From Arthrobacter alpinus (GTDB lineage: Bacteria; Actinomycetota; Actinomycetes; Actinomycetales; Micrococcaceae), in NCBI RefSeq assembly GCF_001445575.1, contig NZ_CP013200.1, positions 2,914,001 to 2,978,000 on the forward strand: 64,000 nucleotides of DNA, in the 5' to 3' direction. The translations under genes and the position numbers were made by a program. Below the pieces are notes generated by a model. That model was not told the DNA's origin, did not search any database, and was given only the letters and a program-made list of their open reading frames with translations. Below are positions 9,833-18,910 of this stretch, in pieces; positions within the stretch are counted from its first letter, which is position 1; the number at the start of each line of letters is the position of its first letter.

Positions 9833-12475
9833 TCATAGGGAGGCGAGTGGGTCCGGAACACTGAAGCGAGCGGCCCGGCGGTGAATGTGATGTTCGGTCC
9901 CTCGGTGGCGAACCACTGGCAGCTGTTGCAGGGGCCGGGCGAAGAACCAACTCTTGGCCACTTCAACGAGCACCAAATAGACCACTGCCATGACTAAGAG
10001 GGCCAGAAAGAACGGGACGGGTAGCGGGTCAAATCCCAGTACCGGGCCAAGGGGTGACAGTGGCAGGTAAATGCCCAGCGCCACCACGCCCACGGAAGCC
10101 AACAGCAACCCTGTGGAGGGGCGGCTGCGCAGGAACGGCACTCGGCGGGTTCTGATGGCGAAAATGATCAGTGTCTGGGTGGCGATGGATTCAATAAACC
10201 AACCTGCCCGGAACTCCCCGGGCACGGCATTAAAGACAAACAGCATCAGGGCAAAGGTCGCAAAGTCGAACAGTGAGCTGATGGGACCGAACAAGAGCAT
10301 GAAACGGCGAATGAACGCGATATCCCAATGTGAAGGAGCCTGTAGTTGTTCCTTATCGACGCGGTCCCCGGGGATGGCCAGTTGCCCGGTGTCATAAAGC
10401 AAGTTGTTGAGCAGGATTTGTCCAGGCAGCATGGGCAGAAAACTCAACACCACTGACGCTGTTGCGGCGCTAAACATATTGCCGAAATTACTTGAGGTCC
10501 CCATCAGCACGTACTTGATGGTGTTGGCAAAGATTCGCCGACCTTCCCTGACCCCTTCAGCCAAAACACCCAAGTCCTTATCCATCAGGACAATGTCCGC
10601 AGCATCCTTAGCCACGTCTGTGGCGCTCTCCACGGAGATGCCAACATCAGCATGGTGCAAGGCCAATGCATCATTGACGCCATCACCAAGAAAGCCGACG
10701 GCGCGGCCCTGATGGCGCAATTGCTTGATGATCCGTGCCTTTTGTTCCGGCGAGACGCGCGCAAAAATGCTCGTTTTCGTCACCGCAGTCCCGAGTTCGG
10801 CATCGTTCAGGTCATCAATCTGGACTCCGGTAAGCGTTCCCCCAGAGACCAAACCCAGATCCCTGCACACTTTCTCGGCAACCTTGGCGTTATCACCTGT
10901 CGCAATTTTGACGGTAATGCCCAGAGCCGCCAGCTCCTCCAACGATTCTTTGGCATTGGCCTTGGCCTTATCCAAAAAAACGAGGAAACCAGCCAACATC
11001 AGTGCCCGCTCATCAGCGGGTTCTAGTGCACTCATACCCACCACCTGCCGCGAGGCCACCGCAATAACCCGCGCCCCGGCGTCGTACTGTTCATCCAAGA
11101 GCGACTGCGCATGAGGCGGGATATCTCTACACAAAGCCATGACATCCTCGGGAGAGCCCTTGGTGACAATCTGCTGACGCCCACTCTCATCCATCAGAAC
11201 GCTGGTCATGCGACGTTGGTGGTCAAAAGGAATGATATCGAGCCGTTTCTCACTGCCAGGGGCAAAGTCACGCGCCCCGGAAGCAGCCCAGAGCGCAGCA
11301 TCCAGCGGGTTCGCACCCACTGTGGAGACAGCCCCCTGCGAGTAATCGGCCTCCGTTGAGATAAGCCCCAAAGCAAAAAGTTCGGCCTTCGACACATCAG
11401 AACGGACGGGCACTGCGAAGGTAAAACTGATGTGCCCTTCCGTGAGCGTGCCGGTTTTGTCCGTGACAAGCACGTCCATGTCACCGAGATCCTCAATGCA
11501 CACCAGCCGCTTGACCAGCACTTTCCTCTTGGCCAGTGCCCGGGTACCAGCGGCCAGACAGGTACTTACGACGGCGGGCAGCAGCTGCGGCGTGATGCCA
11601 ACAGCTATTGCGAGTGAGAAGAGCAGCGAATCCAGAAGAGGTCGCCCCAGCAGCAGGTTGGCGATGAAGATCAGAGTTGTCAGGACAACAGCCACCTGCA
11701 AGAGCAGGAACGAGAACCGTTTGAGGCCATTCTGGAATTCCGTTTGTGGCTGACGCTCCCCCAGCCCCAAGGCGACTTTGCCAAACTCCGCACGACTGCC
11801 GGTGGCGACGACGACTCCTGCGCAGCTGCCGGACTGCACCACCGTCCCCATGAAGAGACAGCAGGACATCTCGCCTAGGGGGACCACCCCTAAAATTGGT
11901 GCAGGATCCTTCTCCGCCGGCAGGGACTCCCCCGTCAGGATGCTCTCATCACACAAGAGGTCCTGCGCATCGAGCAATCTGATGTCCGCAGGGATGATCG
12001 CACCCAACCCCAGGCGGACCACATCACCGGGCACTAGATTCACCACATCGATTTGGCAGGCGGTACCGTCCCGAAGGACCACAACCGTGTGCGTGACGCG
12101 TGAATGAAGAGCCTCGGCAGCACGTTCGGCACGAAATTCATTGCTGAACCCCAAACCGACACTCACCAACAAGATGACAGCAATGACTACCGAATTCGTG
12201 GCATCCCCCAAGAACAAGGACAGCCCTGCCGTAACAATCAAAAGGATTAAGATGGGACTGCGAAGTTGCCGCCCCAGCACCACCCACGGACTGGCCTTGT
12301 GCGTGCGCAACGCGTTGGGGCCAACAACACTCAGCCGGCGAGCTGCTTCGTTACCGCCAAGACCGCGCTGCGTTGACCCAAGCTCAAGCAGAACTTCTTC
12401 GACGCTGAGGTGGATGGTTCCTGCGATGGAATGTTGTGTTAACTTCGCCGCCTCAACTGTTGCGGACGGGATCAT
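9833..12475 (-). CDS. mgtA: MgtA-type magnesium-translocating P-type ATPase
   Basis: An approximately 880-residue P-type ATPase. Motifs are the actuator TGES, the phosphorylation site DKTGTLTEG (about 339-347), a GDGVNDALAL hinge, and the P3B-specific tail MLPGQILLNNLLYDTGQLAIP..VD followed by FGPISSLFDFATF. This points to Mg2+ import rather than heavy-metal export. The ATG at 12475 is preferred because GAGG lies 8 nt upstream; ATG 12487 is an alternative. Both overlap the 3' end of the upstream USP gene (stop 12453), so translation is probably coupled and the pump shares the USP's DosR-like promoter. Mycobacterial DosR regulons also carry a P-type ATPase (ctpF), of a different subfamily. Confidence 0.9.
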   Translation of the reverse strand: MIPSATVEAAKLTQHSIAGTIHLSVEEVLLELGSTQRGLGGNEAARRLSVVGPNALRTHKASPWVVLGRQLRSPILILLIVTAGLSLFLGDATNSVVIAVILLVSVGLGFSNEFRAERAAEALHSRVTHTVVVLRDGTACQIDVVNLVPGDVVRLGLGAIIPADIRLLDAQDLLCDESILTGESLPAEKDPAPILGVVPLGEMSCCLFMGTVVQSGSCAGVVVATGSRAEFGKVALGLGERQPQTEFQNGLKRFSFLLLQVAVVLTTLIFIANLLLGRPLLDSLLFSLAIAVGITPQLLPAVVSTCLAAGTRALAKRKVLVKRLVCIEDLGDMDVLVTDKTGTLTEGHISFTFAVPVRSDVSKAELFALGLISTEADYSQGAVSTVGANPLDAALWAASGARDFAPGSEKRLDIIPFDHQRRMTSVLMDESGRQQIVTKGSPEDVMALCRDIPPHAQSLLDEQYDAGARVIAVASRQVVGMSALEPADERALMLAGFLVFLDKAKANAKESLEELAALGITVKIATGDNAKVAEKVCRDLGLVSGGTLTGVQIDDLNDAELGTAVTKTSIFARVSPEQKARIIKQLRHQGRAVGFLGDGVNDALALHHADVGISVESATDVAKDAADIVLMDKDLGVLAEGVREGRRIFANTIKYVLMGTSSNFGNMFSAATASVVLSFLPMLPGQILLNNLLYDTGQLAIPGDRVDKEQLQAPSHWDIAFIRRFMLLFGPISSLFDFATFALMLFVFNAVPGEFRAGWFIESIATQTLIIFAIRTRRVPFLRSRPSTGLLLASVGVVALGIYLPLSPLGPVLGFDPLPVPFFLALLVMAVVYLVLVEVAKSWFFARPLQQLPVVRHRGTEHHIHRRAARFSVPDPLASL

Positions 12476-12974
12476 CGCCGTCCTCATGGCTCGCAGTCGC
12501 CGACACGGTCACCCTCGCTGAGTCCCTCTCGCCATGAACCACTAGGACCGGACAGCCTGCGTGTTCGGCGCAGGCCGAGCTGACTGAACCCAGCAGCATC
12601 CCCGCGAAGCCACCATGTCCACGGGAACCAACAATGAGCATCTGCGCGGACTTGCTGTGCTCCATCAACACTCTGGCGGGCGTGCCTCGAACACACACAC
12701 CGCTAAACCCTTCGGGCGGGTTGCCTCCAAAGGCCTCCTGTACGGCGTCCTTGAGGATCTGGTGCGCCCCCTCGTCCGGGTCCCAATCAGGGACTATGTA
12801 CGAGCCGAAAACCGTTTCCAGGTGCCAGGCGGTAACGGCTGTGATGGTTGCATCCAGCGCGTGCGCCAGCGTTTGCGCCCACTTCAGGGCCAGCACAGAC
12901 TCGGGTGATCCGTCCACTCCAACCACGATGCGCGAACCCTCGTGGATTGTCTTTTCTTCCATGGCTTGATCCAT
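12453..12974 (-). CDS. Single-domain universal stress protein
   Basis: A 173-residue UspA-family protein opening with IVVGVDGSPESVLALKWA and carrying the ATP-binding loop VGSRGHGGFAGMLLGSVSSACAEHAGCPVLVV near residues 122-152. Such proteins bind ATP or other nucleotides and help growth arrest. GTG 12983, ATG 12974 and ATG 12962 are all possible; 12974 is chosen for the GAGAAAG just upstream. Its end overlaps the mgtA start, making a two-gene unit. The promoter contains the consensus DosR-like box 5, shared with the divergent phosphoketolase. Confidence 0.9.
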   Translation of the reverse strand: MDQAMEEKTIHEGSRIVVGVDGSPESVLALKWAQTLAHALDATITAVTAWHLETVFGSYIVPDWDPDEGAHQILKDAVQEAFGGNPPEGFSGVCVRGTPARVLMEHSKSAQMLIVGSRGHGGFAGMLLGSVSSACAEHAGCPVLVVHGERDSARVTVSATASHEDGDDPVRNS

Positions 12975-13044
12975 CTTTCTCACGCTTTCACTTTTCTCAA
13001 AGTCTTTTCAGTTCAATGATCGACGCCGGGAAAGGTTGCTGCAC

Positions 13045-13060
13045 AGGGTCAAAGGTCCCT
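13045..13060. promoter_or_regulatory. DosR-like box 5, divergent (usp-mgtA and xfp)
   Basis: On the minus strand GGGACCTTTGACCCT matches the core GGGACYTTNGNCCCT fully, and the flanking base makes a 16-bp near-palindrome. GATCAT (13021-13016) starts 31 bp away towards usp-mgtA, and CAGTCT (13083-13088) starts 31 bp away towards the phosphoketolase. One site may drive both units. Confidence 0.8.
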
Positions 13061-13168
13061 AACCATCGAGTCTGGAAAGTGCCAGTCTTGAGTTGGCGGA
13101 TGTGTTCTTCCTGTGTCCGCTGGCCAGCCCTTGCGTCTGTGCCACCGACTGAGGACACGGAGACAGTC

Positions 13169-15679
13169 TTGAACAGCCAGCTCGCCCAAACCAGCCACGG
13201 ACAGCAAAGCGTTGCCGACCCCACGCAGGTCTCGGAGGAATTTGAGCTCCTAAACCGGTACTGGGATGCTGCCAACTATTTGACGGTGGCGCAGATCTAC
13301 CTTCAGGAGAATGCTCTCTTGAAGCAGGCGCTGACGGCCGAACACATCAAGCCTCGGTTGCTGGGCCATTGGGGAACCAGCCCCGGACTGTCATTGATTT
13401 ACGTCCATCTAAATCGGCTCATTCGCAGTACCGGGGCCAAAGTCCTGTTCGTGGCCGGCCCCGGACATGGTGGACCGGCGGTGATTGCCAACCTGTACCT
13501 GGAGGGCAGCTACTCCGAGATCTATCCCCGCGTCAGTCAAGACCCCAAGGGGTTGCGTCGGTTGATCCGGCAGTTTTCCACCCCTGGGGGCATACCGAGT
13601 CATGTGGGTCCCCCAACACCGGGTTCCATTCATGAAGGCGGCGAGCTGGGCTATTCGCTGGCCCATGCGGCGGGTGCAGTCATGGACAACCCGGACCTGA
13701 TAGTTGCGTGCGTTGTTGGCGACGGGGAAGCAGAAACCGGCCCCTTGGAGGGCGCATGGAAAGCGCCCGCCTTCCTCAACCCAAGCCGGGACGGGGCCGT
13801 GTTGCCCATACTTCACCTCAACGGCTACAAGATCTCCGGACCTACAGTTCTGGGACGCCAATCCGACGAACAAGTCATGGCACTACTTCGGGCACACGGC
13901 TGGGAGCCCGTGGTGGTCTCCGGCAGTGATCCTGCCGTGGTCCACCCCATGCTGGCTCAAGCATTGGATAGCGCGCACGCCAGGATTCTGCAGATTCAAG
14001 AGCAGGCGCGCCAGCATGGTGCCAACGCTCCGGCGCTCTGGCCGGCCATCATCCTGCGGACCCCGAAAGGGTGGACGGGCCCGGACTTTGTTGACGGCGT
14101 TGCCATGGAAGGCACTTTCCGCTCACATCAGGTGCCTTTGGCAGGAGTTCGTGAAAACCCGGCCCACCTGGCCCAGCTGGAAGCGTGGCTGCGCAGCTAC
14201 AAACCCGAAACACTCTTTGACGCGCAGGGCCGGCTAGTACCCGAGCTGGCGGATCTGGCCCCCGATGCGGAGCTGCGCATGGGCGCCAACCCCTGGGCAA
14301 ATGGTGGCCTGGACGTGGCGCCTCTTCCCATGCGTCCCTTGGACAATTACGCCTTGGAAGTGGGCACTCCCGGATCGATGAAACACGAGACCACAAGACC
14401 CTTGGGTGAGATGCTGCGGGATATTTACGTAGATACGGCGCAGGACCCTCGTTTTAGGCTGTTCAGTCCGGACGAGACAAACAGCAACCGTCTGGGCGCA
14501 GTTTTCGAAGTCACCGAAAGATGCATGATGGTGCCGGCACGTGACGGCGATGACCACCTGTCACCGGATGGCAGAGTCATGGAAGTCCTCTCCGAACACC
14601 TCTGCCAGGGCTGGCTTGAGGGATACGTTCTTACCGGGCGGTACGGCCTTTTCGCCACCTATGAAGCCTTCGCGATGGTGAGCGCATCCATGACTATCCA
14701 ACATTCAAAGTGGCTCCAGCATGCCCGTGAACTGCCGTGGCGGAAACCCGTGCCAAGCCTAAACATTCTGCTCACCTCAACGTGTTGGCGCAACGACCAT
14801 AACGGTTTCAGCCACCAGGGGCCGGGATTGATCGACACTGTTCTTTCCCTTTCTGGTTCGGTAGTCCGTGTCTACCTTCCGCCGGATTCCAACACGCTGC
14901 TGGCCGTGGCTGAACATGTCCTGCTCAGCAAGGACTACGTCAACCTGGTGGTGGTGGACAAACAGGCCCACCCCCAGTATTTGAACTTGGAGGACGCCCG
15001 CAAGCACGCAGCCGCCGGTGCGTCTATCTGGCAGTGGGCCGGAAACGAGGATGCACCCAGCAAGAGAACCCCCCACAGCAGAGCCTTGGTTGGCACCGAG
15101 TCCTCCATCACCACCGCTGACGAGCCCGCATTGCGGGCACAGCCGGATATTGTTCTGGCCTGCGCCGGCGATGTGCCGACAGAAGAGACCTTGGCAGCGG
15201 CCTGGTTACTCCAACATCATGTCCCCGGACTGAAGGTGCGCGTGGTCAATGTGATGGACGCCTTAGTGCTGCCGCCCCCGGACGTGCACCCGCACGGCCT
15301 TGCCGATCCAGACTTTGAAAAACTGTTCACGACAAACGGTGAAGTAATAGTCGCGTGGCACGGATATGCCCGCGCGTTCCATCAGCTCCTGCATGGACGC
15401 TTGAATCCAGGTAGATTCCATGTTCGGGGCTACAGCGAACAAGGAACCACCACGACTCCGTTTGACATGGTGGTACTCAACAAGATGAGCCGATACCACC
15501 TTGCCTTAGAAGCCTTGCGCCGGGTCAATGGTCACTTTGATGGCGCCCAGGAGCTGGCAGAGCACTGCAGTGCGATGCTTTCTAACCATGAAGCGTATAT
15601 TCACGAGCATCTGGAGGATCTGCCGGAAATTCGGGATTGGGTCTGGACACCCCCAGCTCAGAGCCGAGAAGCAGTATGA
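13169..15679 (+). CDS. xfp: Xylulose-5-phosphate/fructose-6-phosphate phosphoketolase
   Basis: An 836-residue thiamine-diphosphate enzyme, normal length for the family. It cleaves xylulose-5-P or fructose-6-P with phosphate to give acetyl phosphate. Visible signatures are LGHWGTSPGLSLIYVHLNRLI, AGPGHGGPA, the TPP-binding GDGEAETGPLEGAWKA, and the C-terminal LTSTCWRNDHNGFSHQGPG block. TTG 13169 (MNSQLAQ) is chosen because it has GGAG upstream and conserved sequence starts soon after (LLNRYWDAANYL); the longer ORF to 12848 would run through the divergent promoter. Its stop overlaps the next USP gene by ATGA. Acetyl phosphate can yield ATP by substrate-level phosphorylation, which fits a hypoxia programme. 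Confidence 0.93.
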   Translation: MNSQLAQTSHGQQSVADPTQVSEEFELLNRYWDAANYLTVAQIYLQENALLKQALTAEHIKPRLLGHWGTSPGLSLIYVHLNRLIRSTGAKVLFVAGPGHGGPAVIANLYLEGSYSEIYPRVSQDPKGLRRLIRQFSTPGGIPSHVGPPTPGSIHEGGELGYSLAHAAGAVMDNPDLIVACVVGDGEAETGPLEGAWKAPAFLNPSRDGAVLPILHLNGYKISGPTVLGRQSDEQVMALLRAHGWEPVVVSGSDPAVVHPMLAQALDSAHARILQIQEQARQHGANAPALWPAIILRTPKGWTGPDFVDGVAMEGTFRSHQVPLAGVRENPAHLAQLEAWLRSYKPETLFDAQGRLVPELADLAPDAELRMGANPWANGGLDVAPLPMRPLDNYALEVGTPGSMKHETTRPLGEMLRDIYVDTAQDPRFRLFSPDETNSNRLGAVFEVTERCMMVPARDGDDHLSPDGRVMEVLSEHLCQGWLEGYVLTGRYGLFATYEAFAMVSASMTIQHSKWLQHARELPWRKPVPSLNILLTSTCWRNDHNGFSHQGPGLIDTVLSLSGSVVRVYLPPDSNTLLAVAEHVLLSKDYVNLVVVDKQAHPQYLNLEDARKHAAAGASIWQWAGNEDAPSKRTPHSRALVGTESSITTADEPALRAQPDIVLACAGDVPTEETLAAAWLLQHHVPGLKVRVVNVMDALVLPPPDVHPHGLADPDFEKLFTTNGEVIVAWHGYARAFHQLLHGRLNPGRFHVRGYSEQGTTTTPFDMVVLNKMSRYHLALEALRRVNGHFDGAQELAEHCSAMLSNHEAYIHEHLEDLPEIRDWVWTPPAQSREAV

Positions 15680-16116
15680 GCATTGAACAAGAATCAGCCA
15701 CCATCATCGTGGGTGTTGATGGATCCGATTCATCCATCGAAGCCCTCCGCCAAGGTGAAAAGCTCGCCGTTGCGCTGGGTTGCCGTCTCATAGCCACAGG
15801 CTGCTGGACCATCCCCACCGTCTACCAGGTCCCGTTTTCCCTGGGGAACATCGATTTCAAGGGCACGGCACGAGACATCCTCGACAATGCCATTGAGCGT
15901 GCGTTTGGGCTGGATTGGCCGGAGAACCTCACCATAGAGCTTGTTCAGGGCTCAGCCCGGCAAACCCTGATCGAAGCCAGCCGCAACGCAACACTTCTGG
16001 TCCTGGGACGGCGGGGGTTTGGCGGATTCAAAGGACTACTGATGGGGTCCGTCAGCGCAGCCTGCGCAGCCCACGCCCATTGCCCGGTGGTCATTGTGCA
16101 CGCAACTGCTGTATGA
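15676..16116 (+). CDS. Universal stress protein translationally coupled to xfp
   Basis: A 146-residue UspA-domain protein. It starts MSIEQESATIIVGVDGSDSS and ends with the nucleotide loop VLGRRGFGGFKGLLMGSVSAACAAHAHCPVVIVH. The start ATG shares the ATGA overlap with the phosphoketolase stop, so the genes form one translationally coupled unit; the longer upstream reading lies inside xfp and is unlikely. It resembles the USP at 60344 (same CW..P....V.(Y/F)(A/S)LG segment) more than the tandem USP. Confidence 0.9.
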   Translation: MSIEQESATIIVGVDGSDSSIEALRQGEKLAVALGCRLIATGCWTIPTVYQVPFSLGNIDFKGTARDILDNAIERAFGLDWPENLTIELVQGSARQTLIEASRNATLLVLGRRGFGGFKGLLMGSVSAACAAHAHCPVVIVHATAV

Positions 16117-16147
16117 GCAGATGCGTCAGTCCTGCTAACTTGAGCAC

Positions 16148-16870
16148 ATGAGCAACTTATTTGGGTCCCATGACAACGAACCGCACACATCCAACATTGC
16201 CGGGCGCCTGAACTGGCTTAGGGCCGGGGTGCTCGGCGCCAACGACGGTATTGTCTCCGTCGCTGCAACCGTGGTGGGCGTGGCCGGGGTGACCAACTCA
16301 CCCACCCCGATTCTGGTGGCAGGAGTTGCGGCGGTGGTGGGCGGTGCCGTTTCGATGGCCTTGGGTGAGTATGTTTCGGTGAGCAGCCAACGCGACAGCC
16401 AACGGGCACTCATCGAGAAGGAGCGTCTGGAATTGGCAACGGACCCGGATGGGGAACTGGCTGAACTCACAGGCCTCTACCAGGCCAAGGGCCTCAGCAC
16501 AGCCACGGCGGAGCAAGTAGCCCTGGAGTTGACAGCCCATGATGCCCTGTCAGCACACCTGTCCGCAGAGCTCAATATTAGCCAACATGAAGAAGCCAAC
16601 CCTTGGCAGGCCGCCTATGCCTCAGCGGCTGCCTTTGCCGTGGGGGCAATCCTGCCCCTGCTGGCCATCTTGTTGCCACCCGCGGAATGGCGGATCCCGG
16701 TGACGTTCCTCGCCGTCCTCCTGGCCCTTGCCCTCACAGGAACCCTCAGCGCGGCCATCGGCGGAAGCTCCAAAACCACCTCCGCAACCCGTTTGGTCAT
16801 TGGCGGCGCCCTGGCGCTCGCTGCGACTTACGCCATAGGTACAGCCCTCGGGGCCAGCGGCGTTATTTAG
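16148..16870 (+). CDS. VIT1/CCC1-family iron/manganese transporter
   Basis: A 240-residue membrane protein of the VIT family. It has the characteristic N-terminal LRAGVLGANDGIVSVAATVVGVAG helix, then MALGEYVSVSSQRD with the conserved glutamate, a cytosolic metal-binding-type helical segment (residues about 75-140, rich in E, H and D) and three C-terminal helices. Relatives move Fe2+ or Mn2+ out of the cytosol. It follows the xfp-usp unit by 31 bp. TAACTT (16136-16141) lies six bases before the ATG, so it may also have its own leaderless promoter; no DosR-like box was found there. Confidence 0.88.
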   Translation: MSNLFGSHDNEPHTSNIAGRLNWLRAGVLGANDGIVSVAATVVGVAGVTNSPTPILVAGVAAVVGGAVSMALGEYVSVSSQRDSQRALIEKERLELATDPDGELAELTGLYQAKGLSTATAEQVALELTAHDALSAHLSAELNISQHEEANPWQAAYASAAAFAVGAILPLLAILLPPAEWRIPVTFLAVLLALALTGTLSAAIGGSSKTTSATRLVIGGALALAATYAIGTALGASGVI

Positions 16871-17106
16871 CTGCGCCGAGGCTGCTGCTGAGCCAAGCTC
16901 AGTGCCAGTTTCGGGCACAGGCTGACCGCATCGCGGGCAGCCTGTGCGTCCCCAGGACCTATCACCACGTTGGTGCGGTCCCCGCCCCGGGCGTGTCTGG
17001 CCAAGGGGTATCCCCAGTCGTCACGGCCCAATACGGTGGGCAGCAGTTCTGTGCAGAGACCGCGCCCGTCGCATTTGGTCCAGTCGATATGCAGTATCTC
17101 GTTCAT
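16867..17106 (-). CDS. Small single-cluster ferredoxin
   Basis: A 79-residue ferredoxin with KCDGRGLC near residues 11-18 and a distal LCP near 61-63. Only three candidate cluster cysteines are visible, as in [3Fe-4S] or atypical [4Fe-4S] ferredoxins of actinobacteria. Its ATG overlaps the stop of the NuoF-like gene by ATGA, so it is the last gene of the redox operon. It probably passes electrons between the NuoF-like protein and a partner. The gene ends against the convergent VIT1 gene with 4 bp of overlap. Confidence 0.85.
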   Translation of the reverse strand: MNEILHIDWTKCDGRGLCTELLPTVLGRDDWGYPLARHARGGDRTNVVIGPGDAQAARDAVSLCPKLALSLAQQQPRRS

Positions 17107-18356
17107 GCGGTCCTCCTGAGCGTTCTGGTGCAGCTTCCCGAAAGATGGGCCTTGACGTCGTCGGAAAATGTCTCCAGAGCACTGGCGACCAAGCGGAGCG
17201 CCCCATCCGGATGGTGGCAGGCTCCACGTCCACCCACCAGGTTGCCCAATCGCTGCAGTTCCCCAACCAGACTCGGGTCCGGGGCGCCGTAAGCGATCGC
17301 ATTCAGGACTCGGGCCATGGCCGGTAGGCCAAACATGCACGGCCCGCACTGTTTGGCGGATTCTCCAGCCAGGTAGCTGAGCATACGGGCGGTGGCTTCC
17401 AACCCGCAATCCCCGGTTGAGAGGACGTGCAGCACACCCGCGCCGGGGCGGATCACCTGGCCCGCCGGACCCGACGGTGACAAGGTATAGTCCAGCGGCC
17501 GCACCCACTGTCCGTGGTAGCCGCCCACCAAAACTGCCCTGACATCTGAGCGATCGACGCCGGCACGGCCCAGAATGCTGGCTAGGCTTGCGTCTCCTTC
17601 CACTTCCAGCACCTGCTCGGCGCAATGGCCAGAGACGGAGATGAGCCGCGTCCCGGGGTCCCGCTCCGAGCCAACCGAACGGAACCAACCCACCCCATGG
17701 CGGGCAATGAGGGCCACGTGGGCCAGGGTCTCAACATTCAGCACCAGAGTCGGCCGGCCCTTGACGCCGGATTCGCTGAGCCGGCGTCGGTTATCCAGAG
17801 GCAGTGCAATACCGTTGGCGATGCTGTTGACCACGGCGCTTGCCTCCCCCGAGATGAACGATTCAGGGGCTTCGGTTACCTTGATTTTGCGCGCATCGCG
17901 GCGCCCCGCCACGGCAGCTTGAACCGAACGCATGGCCGACGGTGTGGTGTAAATGTACAACAGCGAGGCGGACACTGCGCGTCCGGCGATCAAGAGCCCA
18001 TCAATAACAAGGTGCGGTGCGTGGGTCAGCAAGGTCTTGTCCTTGAAACTGAGGGGTTCTCCCTCCGCCCCGTTAGCTATCACCACCGGCTTGGCTCCCA
18101 GCAGCGCACCACCGCGGCCCTGGTCCGTCGCAGCGAGCTTGCGCCACGAAGCGAACGCTGCGCCGCCGCGACCTGTCAACCCGGATTGCTCCAACACGGA
18201 GATGAAGTCTGCGCCGATGGTCTCCAACGACAATGGGCCAAACGTTTGTTCATGGACGCCGAAGGTCGGGTTGGATCCGGCGGCGAAGAGCTGGTAGTTG
18301 GCCGCACCGTCCCAGCCTTGGGCGGCAGAAACGGAAGCTGCACGTTGCGGCGTCAT
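17103..18356 (-). CDS. NuoF-like (NADH-dehydrogenase 51-kDa-type) Fe-S flavoprotein
   Basis: A 417-residue protein related to NuoF and the flavin subunits of bifurcating dehydrogenases. It shows GLTGRGGAAFASWRKL (FMN/NADH loop, about residues 60-75), NGAEGEPLSFKDKTLL, an SLBB-like segment, and a C-terminal Fe-S site with CGPC plus a downstream Cys (GGRGACHHPDG). The ATG at 18356 shares an ATGA overlap with the ferric-reductase-like gene; the longer open frame upstream lies over that gene and is not real. It presumably draws electrons from NAD(P)H or ferredoxin and feeds the membrane partner. Confidence 0.88.
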   Translation of the reverse strand: MTPQRAASVSAAQGWDGAANYQLFAAGSNPTFGVHEQTFGPLSLETIGADFISVLEQSGLTGRGGAAFASWRKLAATDQGRGGALLGAKPVVIANGAEGEPLSFKDKTLLTHAPHLVIDGLLIAGRAVSASLLYIYTTPSAMRSVQAAVAGRRDARKIKVTEAPESFISGEASAVVNSIANGIALPLDNRRRLSESGVKGRPTLVLNVETLAHVALIARHGVGWFRSVGSERDPGTRLISVSGHCAEQVLEVEGDASLASILGRAGVDRSDVRAVLVGGYHGQWVRPLDYTLSPSGPAGQVIRPGAGVLHVLSTGDCGLEATARMLSYLAGESAKQCGPCMFGLPAMARVLNAIAYGAPDPSLVGELQRLGNLVGGRGACHHPDGALRLVASALETFSDDVKAHLSGSCTRTLRRTA

Positions 18357-18910
18357 CTCAGGGCTCCTGTTCGTGCTTTTGCGGTTTCCAAAAAGTTTAT
18401 TGACAAGCGCCACGCTACTGCAGCGCCTACGGCCGCCACTGACCCAGCGGCCAGCACCAGGAACCACTTGCTTGTCCCGTTGGTGCCATTGCCTATGGCG
18501 TGGGCCAGAGCAATGGGCCACATGGCGTAGCTGAACCAGTGGACGGCGCGAAAAGTCCGCTGGCCAATGCGCTGGCGCAGCAACCCCGTGACCATCAGGG
18601 CCAGAACCAGATCGAACGCGACGGTGCCAAGGCCCTGCCAGAACGGTTTGAAGGCCCCCAGGAAGGGGACAACGACGTCGGTCACGGTGAGTTTCGCATA
18701 AGAGTCCAGCATCAACGACCCCACATGGAGGAAAAGGAAGACTGTTGCCAGCAAGGAGATGTTGCGGTGTATCAACGTTATGGAGAAGCGCGGTATCCCA
18801 GGTAATGGCCGCCCCGAGCGGGTCAATATACCCAAAAGTACGCTCACGGTAAGCAACGCCAGGGAGGCGAATCCGCTCACCCTGCCAAAGGCCCACATGG
18901 CGTTATCCAT
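18353..18910 (-). CDS. Ferric-reductase-like transmembrane protein
   Basis: A 185-residue integral membrane protein with five to six hydrophobic helices. Histidines lie in the helices at LIHRNISLL, FLFLHVGSL and FRAVHWFSYAMWPIALAHA, consistent with b-type haem ligation in the ferric-reductase-like domain family. It lacks the cytosolic FAD/NAD domains of full reductases; the neighbouring NuoF-like protein and ferredoxin may supply that role. The ATG at 18910 overlaps the apbE stop by 8 bp. A longer open frame to 19558 lies over apbE and is a shadow. Confidence 0.87.
   Translation of the reverse strand: MDNAMWAFGRVSGFASLALLTVSVLLGILTRSGRPLPGIPRFSITLIHRNISLLATVFLFLHVGSLMLDSYAKLTVTDVVVPFLGAFKPFWQGLGTVAFDLVLALMVTGLLRQRIGQRTFRAVHWFSYAMWPIALAHAIGNGTNGTSKWFLVLAAGSVAAVGAAVAWRLSINFLETAKARTGALR

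Noticed and set aside
12848..13168. N-terminal extension of the phosphoketolase
   Set aside because: It would cover the divergent promoter and box, and its sequence is unlike the family.
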